This document shows positions 21,290-33,143 of a stretch of DNA of 64,000 nt, in pieces (the stretch's first letter is position 1; each line of letters opens with the position of its first letter). The notes below the pieces were generated by a model, which saw only the letters and a program-made list of their open reading frames with translations, searched no databases and was not told the origin of the DNA. Source of the DNA: Sanguinoderma infundibulare (Eukaryota; Basidiomycota; Agaricomycetes; Polyporales; Polyporaceae). The stretch is from the NCBI GenBank assembly GCA_032821775.1, contig JAVLRN010000009.1, positions 2,480,001-2,544,000 of the forward strand, read 5' to 3'. A program made the translations under genes and the position numbers.

Positions 21290-22255
21290 TCTGTGGGATT
21301 TCAGGTGAGTACGCGTCCCGAGGGAGATGAGCGACGACTTGCTTGACACTCGGTATCTGGGATAGGGGAGTTCGGAGCTGATGTTGGAGTTGGAGCGGGC
21401 GCGCGAAGAGTTATATACCAGACGCGGCTGATGCCGCGACAGAACACTGGTTGGGCGGCGAGCTTCCGATTTGATATCTCCACGTCTTCATCGCGGGCAC
21501 CGCATTACGGAGGTTACGACATTCACCGGGGGAGATGGAGCCCCGGCGGAGAACGGTCGAGACTAACTTGACAACCTTGATGATGGAGCCAAGAACAGAG
21601 CCACCGGGTAGCTCTAGGACTGAAAGAAAGGCAACACCGCGCAGAATCCAGGACACTGGCTTCTGTGCGTCCACAATGTTCAGTCATTGGTGCACCAGCG
21701 TTCACTGAGTTCGCCGTTGGGCAGAGAGATGGTTGGCTAGACACAGCCACATCTACTGTTCATCTGCCCATCTGAATTCATTGATTTATGATATTCAACC
21801 AATACAGATTGATGCTTTTCTCCTCCTTCCTTCCAGCTTTCCCCTTCTCCGTCCTTTTATGTCTAATACGTGTCAGTAGGGGGCCAGTAAGTACTCAGGA
21901 GCTATGTACATAGACCGATTCCCTCGGGAACTTAAGTTGTCCAACCAGGCCGCCATCGTGATCGAACCCGTTGACAAGATAAGATTAGCGCCTAAATACT
22001 GTTTCGTGACCGTAAACATCTTAGCCTCCTCCAACCTCCATGTCTTGAGCACGAACACTCTCTTCATACAAAGCCGCCACTGGCACTGGGCAGACGGCAT
22101 ATAATAAAAACAACAGCGCCTGCCTGTACATGTCGGACATCTAATCCCAGCTCTCCACGCTCTCTGACGTCATTCAACTGCAGGCCGCGAGACGTCGACG
22201 TGCCTCCCAGCCCAACTATCGAACCGCACGCAACCTCAGCTTACAACGCGACGCC
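21290..22255. other. Divergent intergenic region
   Basis: Holds the promoters of AIM24 (leftward) and the single-span membrane protein (rightward). Short minus-strand frames at 21411-21750 show no recognisable protein and I do not call them. Confidence 0.5.
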
Positions 22256-23010
22256 ATGGTCATGACACCCACCCTCGTCGCGAGAGCGATGACGCCCTCC
22301 GAGTCACGCGAGGCCGCACTGCACGGGTACGCCCACGTCCGAGTTCATCATGTCGCACTGCAGTCCACGTTTGCTGACAACGCGCCCCTATGCGTGTATG
22401 CCTCGTCCTCCCCTCCTTCCCTCCTCCCCATACCAGCCACCGCGCGCTGACACCCATCATCTCCGGCGCGGTCTCGGGCGGCATCGTCGGCGTCGCCTGG
22501 ATCGTCGGCATCATCTACTGGCTCTACAAGCGACGGCGTCGCGCGCGGCGTGCCAAGGCCGCCGGCGTGAGCTACCGCGAGTACCTCGACCCGCTCAAAC
22601 TCAAGGACCCGTTCGTCATCCCGCCCGACCCCGCCGTCGTCAAGGGCCAGGTGCTCCCCGGCGAGAATCTCGTCAAAGACAAAGACAAAGAGAAAGACAA
22701 GAAGGGGAGAGGCAAGGAGAAGGATAAGGATGGCGGGAGCAGCGAGGACAGCCTCAACAGCCTCAACTTGAAGGGCAAGGGGAAGCTCGTGAACGCCCGG
22801 ACGATGTCCGCCACGTCCGCGGAGGAGGACGCGCTGGACGAGCACGCGGGCATGGACGGTCAGGTGGGGGATGGGAGCACAGTGAACCTGAACGGGAGTG
22901 GGGCGAAGGAAGATGTGTCGCCGGGGATGAAGCGCAGAGTGTCTGCACCAGAGAGCTTCCAGAGCACCACGTACCCCCCACACACCCCCGCCGACAGCAA
23001 GAGGTCGTAG
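22256..23010 (+). CDS. Single-span membrane protein of unknown function
   Basis: Exon 1 (22256-22326) joins after a 110-nt intron to 22437-23010, giving about 214 residues. A short N-terminus with Ser/Thr/Arg is followed by one hydrophobic helix (IISGAVSGGIVGVAWIVGII, then YWLY) and a strongly basic stop-transfer run (KRRRRARRAKAAG). The cytosolic tail is highly charged and low-complexity (DKDKEKDKKGRGKEKDK), with Ser-rich and acidic patches, ending PADSKRS. Gly-rich packing (GxxxG-like) in the helix suggests dimerisation. This is the type I layout of fungal SKG6/AXL2-like or Mid2-like single-span proteins, but the extracellular part is unusually short. No family assigned. Confidence 0.6.
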
Positions 23011-23266
23011 ATCGTAAGGGCATCGGAGGACTAGTAGTACCGCAAGCCATCCACCTCTCTAACAATACCAACTTCGTCACCCACTTTTTTCACTGCGACG
23101 GACGCTTGTATTACCATACTTCCAGGCCATTCACGATGTTCAGCACACGCCTCGGACTCGATCTCTTGTAGCAATAGCAAAAGGATATATAGCACCTGTT
23201 GAAGATCATCGTACACCAAGATTACACCATTTATATTTAGCACCTTCTTCTCCTCCCAACACGTTT

Positions 23267-26082
23267 TTAGTCGCAGTACGCGCCAACGTTCGCCGGCTGC
23301 TCCATTTGTCAGCGCCAGGCGACGAAGAGGCCAACAGAAAGCACCTACAGCGACATCCCGCGCGTACCGGTACAGCACCCCCCGCTTCTCGCGGTACTCG
23401 CGCGGCACCCACTTCGCGCGTCGCCGCTCCTGCTCCTGCTCGTCGACAAGCCAGTCGATCGTCCGCTTCACCGCGTCGATCACAATCTCGTCCCCGTCCT
23501 CGACGAGCGCGATCGGTCCGCCGACGAAGGCCTCCGGGACGACGTGGCCTGCAGACAAACATCATCGGTGAGGGACCATCGCGACGGTCAGCGCATAGGC
23601 AAGGTACTCACCGATGATGAAGCCGCGAGAGGCACCGGAGAAACGGCCGTCGGTGATGAGGGCGGTCTTGCCACCCAGGCCGGCGCCCATGAGGGCCGCG
23701 GTCTGGCCCAGCATCTGCAGGTAGCAGTGTTCGCGGTCAGCTGCTGCTCGTTTCGAGTACACGGCACGCTACCTCTGGCATCCCTGGCGCGCCCTTGGGT
23801 CCCTGATACCGGAAGATGATGACCATTCCGGCTGTGACCTCTCCGTTTTCTAGCGCGTCAAAGAACGAAGGGATGCTGCACAGCAAAACATGAGACAACC
23901 GTCGGTTGACACCCCAAGTACCCAGCGGACGCACTTGTCGAAGCACTTCGCGACACCCCGGAACTGCAAGCCCTCCTTGCCCGTGATCTTCGCGACGGCC
24001 GTGTCGGGCGCGAGGTTCCCGCGGAGGATCGTCAAGTGCCCAGTCTCCTTGATCGGGTTGGTCAGCGGCCGGACGACGTCCTGGGCGCCGAAGTCGAGCT
24101 CTGGCGCGTCCTGGACGTTCTCCGCGAGCGTCTTGCCAGTAACGGTTATCTGCGTGCCGTCGATGAGGTCCGTGTTCTTCAGGAGGTACTTGAGCAGCGC
24201 CGGCATGCCGCCGACTTTGTGGAGGTCCTCCATGACGTACTTCCCGGACGGTCTGCACGATGTGCGTTAGCATATAACGTCTGGAGATAGTTGGAGGTGG
24301 GAGCCTACTTGAGGTCGGCGAGGTAGGGGGTCTTGTTAGCGACCGTCTGAAAGTCGTCGATGGTGATGTCGACGTCCGCCGCGCGGGCCATGGCGAGGAG
24401 GTGGAGGACGGCGTTGGTGGAACCACCGATGGCGTTCACAACAGCGATCGCATTCAAGAACGAGTTGCGAGTGAGGATATCCCTACGCAGGAAGTTAGCG
24501 AGTCAACGGACGCGCATACACGAAGGTGTCGCACTTGGGCTTGAGGTCGAGCTCGAGAAGGCGCTTGAGGTAACCCGCGGCCTTGATGCATTCCTGCGCC
24601 TTCTCGGCGTAGGTGGCAGGCGTACTTGCCGAGTAGGGGAGGGAGAGACCAAGGACCTCGAGCACGGAAGACATTGTGTTGGCGCTGCAGTCATATCCAG
24701 TTGTATGCGTCTTTCAGAGGACTACAACAACGGAGCTACAAGCACTTACGTGAACATGCCACCGCACGCACCAGGGCCAGGACAGGAGTGGCGGACGACG
24801 TCGAGCCGTTGCTCCTCGGTGATCTTACCCGTCGCATATGCGCCATATGACTCGAACGCGTCCGCGATGTTCATGTTCTCGCCGGCCTTGAAGCCCATAT
24901 GCGGGCAATCGACCCGACGAACACCTGGCTGGATCGTACCACCGTAGACGATGACCGTGGGCCGGTTGTGGCGAGCAGCGGCAATGACACAGCCAGGCAT
25001 GTTCTTGTCGCACCTAGTGCGATTTCCATTTGAGTATGGTTTTCGGTCACGGTGGGAAGCCAACGTACCCGGGGATCGAAATGTTACCGTCGTAGTGTTG
25101 TGCCTGCAGAGAGATTCATCAACTGTACAAAGATACGACCGGGCAAATGTAACAAACCAGAACAACAGTCTCGATGGAATCCGCAATGAGATCACGACTC
25201 GGCAGCCTGGAAAAGTCGCATTAGGCGCGGCATACGAACCTACGGACGGGGACACATACGAGTAACGCATACCCTCAGTACCCATCGTAATCCCATCACT
25301 GCGTAAGGTCAGCATATGCACCCCGACCGTTCTACGACAACCAAACTCACCTGACGCCGATCGCGCTGAACGTCAAGCCGACAAGGCCCTCCTGCGTGCA
25401 TCCATCCTTCACTTTCCTAGCGAGGTCAAGCTATCCACCAGTACAAGATCGTTCAGCACGCATACATTCACCTCTACGCACAGGATCGGAGACTCACAAG
25501 GTGGTTGTTGCACGGGTTCCCTTCACGGACATGAGACGACGCCAACTCGACCCCCGACTCGCATCCGAACGAAACCACTCACCCTCCCACCAGACCGGAG
25601 AGATGCCGATCTAACCCAATGAATGGCCATGCATTACGGCGCAGTACCGAAATTGGTATGAGGGATCGGCCGCCAATCATCTCGAGAAGAACGTACGCAC
25701 CTGCGGCTTGTCCAAGTCCTCGACCGTCACTCCCACAGCGTGCACTGTTCCCAGCCCAAGTCCATCATCGTGTCCATGAACCGACGCTGAGCCTAAACGA
25801 ATGACGACGTACGCATCGCCTGAGCGCCTCCGCGCCTCTACATCGTAAAGTTTGTTAGCCGTTCAGCGGCGACACGGGGTGGAAGAGCGGGCGCCCACCT
25901 TGTCCTGGGTGAGGGCGCATGAGATCTTGTTCAGCTTCGCCCCGCTGCCGGCGCCCGACTGGGTCTTGACCGAGTGACTGTTCGAATGGCGTTGCGCGCA
26001 GCGCCGATCAGCTTCGAGCCCCAGCGACGTCCAGTGAGGGCGCGTACATTTCAACGCCTCCTTCCTGGGCACTGGTAGACAT
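23267..26082 (-). CDS. ILV3: Dihydroxy-acid dehydratase
   Basis: Converts 2,3-dihydroxy-isovalerate or -methylvalerate to the 2-keto acids of valine and isoleucine synthesis, normally in mitochondria. Many short introns interrupt it. In order the exons show [60 protein letters not shown] (Fe-S ligand region), [25 protein letters not shown] (second cluster Cys), [54 protein letters not shown] and [24 protein letters not shown]. All are hallmarks of IlvD/Edd enzymes. The start at 26082 gives a short N-terminus with only a weak presequence. The segment just after AQAM is unusually long ([20 protein letters not shown]), so one intron boundary near 25790 is uncertain. Confidence 0.93.
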
Positions 26083-26603
26083 GGCGGTCGTGGTGGTCAA
26101 GAGCAAGTTGAGAGTATAAGTCAGTCAGCCCGAGTCAAACACGCCCGCCTTCGATGTAAACGTGCGCACCCCTTCCCGCGCGGGCGGGCGGGAATATAAG
26201 AGAAAAGTGGGGAGGTGCAGGTGCATGACCCCTGGAGGAGACCCGCTTGCCCGCCGGGCCGATGGCAATTGCAGACATTCACGTCAGATCGATCTCTAGC
26301 ACGCAATCACAGCTCCCCAAACCTCGATCGCCCTCTATCTTATCGAATCCGCCCATCGCCATTGGTCCGACTTGGATTAGGGTCAAATTTGCATTCCGAT
26401 GAGGCTGATCTCCACGTGCCCCTACGTATAGCTAGTAAATGTACAGCAGCTGTAGACAGTGCTTTACCTTCAGTATGGAGCTAGAATACAGGATACGTAG
26501 CACAACAAAGAACACGACGACTCAGCGAAACATAATGGCCGCGCTCTCCGAGTCGACGCCTTTCTAGATCCGTCTCCATCTTCCCCGCTATTTCGGTCAT
26601 AAG
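26083..26603. promoter_or_regulatory. ILV3 upstream region
   Basis: About 520 bp lie between the ILV3 start and the PEX5 stop, both on the minus strand. It should hold the ILV3 promoter and the PEX5 3' end. A GCGGGCGGGCGGG run lies at about 26182. No gene seen. Confidence 0.45.
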
Positions 26604-29530
26604 TCAAAAGTCGAAGCCCTTTTCGCGGAACGCCTCCAGGCTCGTCTCCGGCCGTGCCATATCAGCCAGGTCCAATCGGTCCTGTGATGACAACACTGTG
26701 AGCAGATGACAGCACGATGACGACCACCGGACACGCTCACCATGGCCTGGAATGCCCGCCGAAGCGTCGTCCACAGTTGCTCACTCTTCGCCCCGCCAGA
26801 TGACTCTTGCATGGCAAGTGCGCTCAGGAAGTGCTCGATCGCCTCCTTGTGTGCGCCGATGTTTAGACCTATTTACCAATTCATCGATAGTTGGAAGTCA
26901 GGAGGTCAGCGATGGGCACCGAATAATGGAAGCGAGGCACTCACAGGCTACACCGACGTTGTAGATAGCGCGGGTGTACGTCGGCCGAAGCTGCAGTGCT
27001 TCGCGGTATGCTCCCAGAGCCTCCTCAGGCTTGTTGCCGTTCGAGAGACAAGAGCCCAAACGGTTCCATAACAGGTAATCCTTTGGTCTCATGCTCAAGG
27101 CAGACTCGAAGCAGTCCTTTGCCCGGCTGAAGTCACCGTTCGTGTAGAATAGGACGCCCAATCCGATCTGAACGTCCGGGTCAACCTCGCCGCGGTTGTA
27201 CTGCTCGCGAGCAACGCCGAGGAACGCTTCCGTGACCTGCTCTTGCGAGTGCCACGGCGACAGGTTCAGTGACTTCCACTGCTCGTCGGTGATGTTGGCA
27301 GCAGGGAAACGGGCGTGTAGCCACCGAAGAAGCATTGCATGTGAACCCCTTTCCATGGATTCGTTCGTGAATGCGATGGCGAGAGACTACATGAAACAAA
27401 GTCAAGACCCAACAACTCGATCTATCTGCAATGGAACTTACCAGCATGCCGGCCCCTGCGGCGCCCGCTGCCTCTGCCCGCTTTACTCCCTCCGAGAGAG
27501 CACGCATAGCAGCATCATCCCGTTCGTCCATACTCCTCGTCTCCCCAAGTAGGATCCACGCTTCGTAACCGCCTTCACCGAGGTCTCCGTGTTGGATAGC
27601 CGCCTCCAGGAGCAAAGCAGCTTCAGAGAGCGATCCGTTCTGAGCAAGCAAGTCTTTCGCCTCTTGCAACGACGACCTCGAATGTGATGGGTCGAGGTAC
27701 TTGTTGTCTTTCTCTGTAGCAGATACGTGCGTAAGAATCAGGAGATGAGGACATATAGAGAACACATACCGAACACGTAATCACCGAGAGTAGGAATACC
27801 CTGATCGTCGAACTGCAATGGGGGCTCCGCAGACAAGTCAGAGTTGCCCATGCCATCCCACGCATTCTGCATCATTCCTCCATAGTCCAAGTCGTCCTCG
27901 CGCTGCGAGTTCATCAGCTGGTTGAACTGCGTCTCCCACTTGGCCATGTCCTCCTCTCGTGCGGGCAGGTCCGAGCTCTGAAGTTGTTCCCAGACCCTGT
28001 AGGCGTGCGCATATCGCGCATAGTCAGCAAAACACCGGACGATACGCACATAGGGGCCGAGACGCACTCCTTGAAATTCGTCGCGTCGTCCTCAGCTGCT
28101 TTGCCTTTCCCCTTCTCCAAGCTTGTCGACTCGAGATTGTCCGCCAGCTGCTCAACTGTGTCGTCCGTGACTTCTGTTATCCGCGCACCTTCGGTCTGGT
28201 TGGCGAGCGAGGCGTGCACCTGTGCGAACGCAGTGTCGAAGTCGATATCGCGCGCCTTGCCTTTCCCTCGGTCCACGCTTATCTGAGGCATGCCCATACC
28301 CATCCCGTACGACGACATGCCGAGAGGCATACTCCGTCCGTATAGGCCAGACTGCATATAGGGTGCTTGACTAACTGCAAAATATTCGGATGTGCATCAG
28401 TATCCAAGTGTCTGCCTCAAGATAAGCAGCATATTTGAAAGTTGGGCGCATTCACATCTTAAAAACCTATTTACTCCTTGTTATCCCCTTGTTCAAAAAT
28501 CGGCTCCCGCCAAGTTTATAGGCAGGACTTGCACGGAAGCGAATTTTGAGAAAGGGGGATGGTGAGGAGCTGGTGGGCCATGAATGCCCAACCCCAAGAA
28601 AGGGGGAAAGGAGGTCTCCTGAGCCTTGCAACATACGCGGACGCGTGTACACCTACCCGCTCGGTAGGCATGTGTAGACCTCCGCACGAAAGCCCTGAAC
28701 ATATCGCCGCATAAGAGGGACAGACAGACATGATGGGAGCATACAACACTCTTATGCCGAACAGCGTTTGCAGCTCAGCGGCAACGGGAGGCCGGGACTC
28801 CGTAGGAATTCCATACGTTCACGGCCCTTCACGAGCGCATATATCCATGTAGCAAGGGATCGCACGCAATATATGCGTACCCAATGGTGCGCTCCGTATG
28901 GCTTCAATAGTCGTGCGCACCTTGCGGTCATAGGGAACGAAACGGATGTAAAGGAAGAACTCACAGTTGGACTGCATCGGCATGTTCTGCTGACTCGTGG
29001 GCCGCCCGACCTGCGCAACACCGTCAAACTCGGCGCCCCATCCTCCGCTAGGCGTATGCGACCCGGTCCGAGCGGCCTGCATATCGTTCCACGCCTTGCT
29101 AAAGTCGTGCCCCGCTTGCGGAGGAGCGGCGGCCCCCACGAGGCGTTCGGGCTCAGGGGGCATAACGTGGTGGGGCATGGCGAACGCTGGGGGTGCGCCT
29201 GCCTGTGACGCGCCGCCTTCGAAGAACTGGCGGGCCATCGCGAGATCCTGCTGGGAGCCATGGGCGGCGGAGGTGGTCGGGAGGTGGTGAAGCTGCGATT
29301 CGACGGCATGAGAGGGGGTGCTGGGAAACCGCACTCTTCACAACACTCACTCGTGAACCGGATGGCCCAGCGACCCTGTCCTGCAGAACGTTCAGCGACG
29401 GTCGTCTGTCAACCCGAGATGCACACACCTGCTGCAAACTGCGGTCGCCCTCGGTGTGCTTCAACACCTGCGAGAGCGGGTTGAAGGGCACGGCGCATTC
29501 TGCCCCGGAGATGAGGCCTTGTAGAGACAT
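26604..29530 (-). CDS. PEX5: Peroxisomal targeting signal receptor PEX5
   Basis: The cytosolic receptor for PTS1 (SKL-type) proteins; it docks at the peroxisome and is recycled by monoubiquitination. The N-terminus from ATG 29530 is [20 protein letters not shown], with the conserved single Cys near residue 12 used for export. The disordered middle contains WxxxF-like docking motifs (WETQF; AWNDM is a weaker variant) and Met/Gly-rich stretches. The C-terminal half is TPR domain: [66 protein letters not shown] and [19 protein letters not shown], then the 7C bundle ending FREKGFDF. Introns are short except one of about 590 nt. An in-frame open stretch upstream (to 29809) is treated as 5' UTR because MSLQ matches the family start. 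Confidence 0.93.
28377..28965 (-). other. Unusually long intron in PEX5
   Basis: Donor GTGAGT follows NMPMQSN, and the acceptor TTTTGCAG precedes [10 protein letters not shown]. At about 590 nt it is roughly ten times the window's usual intron. No coding potential or RNA gene was recognised inside; it contains a GTTCAAAAATCGGC word but no tRNA fold. Confidence 0.6.
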
Positions 29531-29905
29531 TATCGCGGCAGAAGTTGTCGATATCGGAACGCAGGATTCGGCTGTACCACTGGTAGTAGAAGTGGTGGTA
29601 CCTGACAAGTAGAGCGACTCGGACAAGCGCGTAAATACGCCGGCCTCCGGTATAGTCGGGAATCGCCGAGCCATGTGAATAGAATTCACTCGGATAAACT
29701 CGGATTTATTGCACGCTTCCTCCCCCTCTTCCCTCTTCTCAATGAGATCATTTGCAACTGGCTGGCTAAACAAACCCTCAAAAAGCATCGCAATCGTCAT
29801 GCATGACATACGTTTCTCGAGTTAAGTTCGTCAATTCTTGCCTTGTGATTCCAATCATGTTCCAGTACCACACAAGTACATGCAATCCCCAACCAGGCGC
29901 GTTGC

Positions 29906-30646
29906 TCATTTTCCCTCGCCGAACACGTACGCGAACGGGTCCCAGTTCGGATCGTTCCTCCACTCGTACTCGATGTAGTTCGCGAGCGACCGCGCCTTCT
30001 CCTCCCCATACACCTTCGCGATCCAGCCCATCGTAACGTCGATCCCTGCGCTCACGCCCCCGGACGTCCAGACGTTACCGTCCACGACGTACCGCGCCGT
30101 CTTCACCCAGTTTACCTTCGGGCCCGACGCGGTCACCGTCTTCCAGTACGACTTGTTCGTCGTCGCCCGCTTCCCGTCCAGCACCCCCGCCAGCGCCGCG
30201 ATCGCCGCCCCGTTGCAGACCGTGATGAGGTACTTCAACTTCGGGTACACCCTCTTGACGAAGCTGATCGTCGGCTGGATCGTCGGCTCGATGACGCCGA
30301 AGCCGCCGGGAATGAGCAGCACGTCGAGGTCGTCGGGCACGGTCTCATGCGTGTGCGTTGGGACGATGTTCACGCCGAAGTTGGAGCCCTTCTTGTTCCC
30401 CTCTGGGTTGTTCGTCCCGGAGTAGACGGGGTCAAGCGTGGCAGCGATGACGTACAGGTCGACCTTGTAGTCGCTGGAGAGGGCGTACAGCGCCTCGAGG
30501 GGCCCGAAGGTGTCGAGGAGCTCGAAGCCGGGGAAGATGGCAACCCCGATCTTCGAGATAGAGTCAGCTGTGAGGGCTTTCAGATTTGTGGATTCGTTAG
30601 AGATGCTGTTTAGAGGGTACGCACGGGTGGCCTGCTCAGAGCTCAT
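29906..30646 (-). CDS. DJ-1/PfpI-family protein (isonitrile hydratase-like), copy A
   Basis: An intronless 246-residue frame. After about 25 variable residues the DJ-1/PfpI (class I glutaminase-like) fold follows: KIGVAIFPGFELLDTFGPLE, DLDVLLIPGGFGVIE, LITVCNGAAIAALAGVLDG (nucleophile elbow with Cys), ATTNKSYW, VWTSGGVSAGIDVTMG and WDPFAYVFGEGK. The family includes isonitrile hydratases, ThiJ-like chaperones and glyoxalases, and the substrate cannot be told. No signal peptide, so cytosolic. A close paralogue on the same strand lies at 38148-38897; the two bracket the right arm of the inverted duplication. Confidence 0.85.
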   Translation of the reverse strand: MSSEQATRAYPLNSISNESTNLKALTADSISKIGVAIFPGFELLDTFGPLEALYALSSDYKVDLYVIAATLDPVYSGTNNPEGNKKGSNFGVNIVPTHTHETVPDDLDVLLIPGGFGVIEPTIQPTISFVKRVYPKLKYLITVCNGAAIAALAGVLDGKRATTNKSYWKTVTASGPKVNWVKTARYVVDGNVWTSGGVSAGIDVTMGWIAKVYGEEKARSLANYIEYEWRNDPNWDPFAYVFGEGK

Positions 30647-31309
30647 TGTTGTTTGTTTCGTAGATTGAAAGTAGCGAGGAGCTTGCTGCTACTGTGTGGA
30701 TATCCCCGCGTTATATCCCTCTCCTCCTGTCGGTCCCACACGGCGGCTCCGGGTGGCCGGGTCCACGAACTCCATCGGCACAGGGCCCCTGATGGCACTC
30801 CACATCAAAGCTTCTTTCGTCGCACGGCGCGCTGGTCGAGGTGGTGCGGCTGCTCGCAGGCTGAGACTACGTGTATACCCGGCAAAGAATCAATGGACCG
30901 CGTAGGCCACTGATGCTATCTCGAACGGGTGCTTACCATGGTGTTCATGGGAATACTCGACCTTCTGAACCCCGGAAGGCCTGGAGCCTGCGGTCATCTC
31001 CACCTCGCAGATGTCTCTAAAGCAGCCAGGCTAAAGGTGAATTCCTGTGAACGGTGAGTTCAGTATTTAGTCTGAATCTGCGTCTACTGTTCAAGCGCTC
31101 CCTGAGTCCATGTTTGTTTTCTCTGGCCAAACGTCCCTCTCTCCATCCGTCCGTGAAACGAATCATCCTCGCCCAATCCCCCGTACTTCGCGACACAGCC
31201 CCTGGCACGCTGTCAACCTGACCCTACAGTTGTAACCTTTGTACTAATCGCAACAACTATACTTGCCATCAAACCGATTCCGGGCTACTACGCCACAAGG
31301 ATTTCGACT
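30647..31309. other. Intergenic DNA up to the right arm
   Basis: Holds the promoter of DJ-1/PfpI copy A. No gene seen. The right arm of the inverted duplication begins at about 31310. Confidence 0.45.
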
Positions 31310-32047
31310 GCCCGCCGAGGAACACTAGCTGAATGGTGACCATGAACGATACTTTGGTGACCGTGAATGATATGTTGTACCATAGGAAGGACACGATGAT
31401 TTTGGAATCTCTAGGTTATCTATGCTTCGCCTCCTTTCACCGCAGGCTGTGTGCTGGTTCGTCACGGTTGGCATCTGCGAACTAGCACGCCGGTTGGCAT
31501 CTCGGTCCGGGATCCGACGCCAACTCCGAGTCGGCTTCAACGTCCAGTGGGTGCAGAACCCAGACCACTGACGATGACAAGGTGATCCAACCGTTTCCTG
31601 CTTCGTCCATCAACGCTGTTAGCCTCTACAGCGTTCGGACGCCTCATACAATAACCAACATATTTCCCTGCATTTCCCAAGTACCAGCACGAGAAACAGC
31701 TATGGTGCACGTGAGAGAGCATTTCATACTGTCTTGGACGTGAACGCGATCCGACTTGAGAACGTACCAAGCTTCAACCGGCGCACGTTCGCACCTCTAT
31801 CTCAATTCCCAACGTCTGAACCTTTGCGGGAGCGACCTGCTGGCACCCGAGTCACACGGCACGAGTCGCACGACACACGACACACGAAACAACAATCTGA
31901 CTTGAAGGTCAAGGTTATGAAATTCATCTATTCATTCTACCCCGGGGACAATGTACGACCCAACTACATCAAGACAATTAGCTAACCGCTAGAATTGTGC
32001 CCGGTCCCGCCTCGCATCGCCAACCGGGAATACGGTCGGGGGACGAC

Positions 32048-33027
32048 TTAGAGGTGGGGAGGAGGAGAGGGCTTAGGCTTCGGCGGGGGAGCAGCGGCCT
32101 CACGAGCGGCATGAGGGGGCGGCGGGGAAGGCTTGGGCTTGGGTGGAGGAGCAGCTTCCTCCCGGCCAGCGTGCGGAGGTGGTGGGGAGGGCTTCGGCTT
32201 GGGCGGCGGAGCGGCCGCCTCACGACCCGCGTGCGGAGGAGGCGACGGCTGCGGCTTGGGCGGAGGAGCTGCAGCGTCGCGACCAGCGTGCGGGGGCGGC
32301 GGGGAAGGCTTGGGCTTCGGCGGCGGCGCGGCAGCCTCGCGACCAGCATGCGGGGCAGGCGGCACCGGAGAAGGCTTGGGTGGGGGAGCAGCCTCACGAC
32401 CCGCATGGGGAGGAGGCGACGGCTTCGGCTTTGGTGGGGGAGCGGCAGCCTCGCGAGCCGCATGAGGGGACGGCGGGGAAGGCTTAGGCTTGGGTGGAAG
32501 AGCAGCTTCCTCCCGGCCAGCGTGCGGAGGCGGCGGGGAGGGCCTGGGCTTTGGCGGGGGAGCAGCCGCCTCGGCCTCAGCCTCACGAGCGTGCGGGGGC
32601 GGAGGAGAGGGCTTGGGCTTTGGCGGGGGAGAAGCAGCTTCACGGCCCGCGTGCGGGGCAGGCGGCGCCGGAGAAGGCTTGGGCGGGGGAGCGGAGGCCT
32701 CACGAGCCGCATGAGGGGGCAGCGGGGAGGGCGAGGGCTTCGGCGGAGGCGCAGCAGCCTCACGGCCCGCGTGCGGGGGCGGGGGCGATGGCTCAGGCTT
32801 CTGTGGGGGTGCAGCAGCCTCCCGGAGCGCATGCGGCGGTGGAGGGAGAGGAGAGTGCACCGTAACCGAGCTGCAGACAAAGAGCAGGCGTATATGAGCC
32901 TCACGTGTATGAGAAGACGGAATGGAAGCTAAGCTGGCACTCACCCGTCCTCGGGGGCCCCGAGCGGAGCACCGTACCCGCTCACCGCGAGCGCAATGAG
33001 AGCATACAATATGGTAGCGGACCGCAT
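32048..33027 (-). CDS. Secreted PPPKP-repeat (Pro-rich) protein, 13 repeats
   Basis: Paralogue of the gene at 18715-19394. Exon 1 (33027-32945) encodes the identical signal peptide MRSATILYALIALAVSGYGA. A 74-nt intron is followed by exon 2 (32870-32048) with thirteen repeats of about 19 residues (REAAAPPPKPKPSPPPPHA and variants), ending SPPPHL; 301 residues. The signal, the last repeats and the splice sites are almost unchanged between copies, while the repeat number and order differ. The open frame has been kept through expansion, which suggests that both genes are under selection. Probable wall or matrix protein; function unknown. Confidence 0.75.
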
Positions 33028-33136
33028 CGTGGCTGGGGTTCGAGATTGAAGGATGAATAGTTGAGAACAGAGGGGTAGTAGTCGAATGCAAGTGGAGTGC
33101 GACGACCTGAGGTTTGGAGAAACGAGCAGGTCGGCC

Positions 33137-33143
33137 TTTTATA
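33137..33143 (-). promoter_or_regulatory. TATA box of right PPPKP-repeat gene
   Basis: Minus-strand TATAAAA about 110 bp before the ATG at 33027, matching the box in the left copy. Confidence 0.5.

Noticed and set aside
29530..29809. In-frame 93-codon N-terminal extension of PEX5
   Set aside because: PEX5 proteins begin close to the conserved Cys, as [12 protein letters not shown] does; the extension shows no conserved motif and is probably 5' UTR.
31978..32932. 300-residue Arg/Leu- and Gly-rich frames overlapping the PPPKP-repeat genes on both strands
   Set aside because: They are out-of-frame and antisense readings of a repetitive Pro-rich coding array; the frame with signal peptide, intron and clean stop is the real one.
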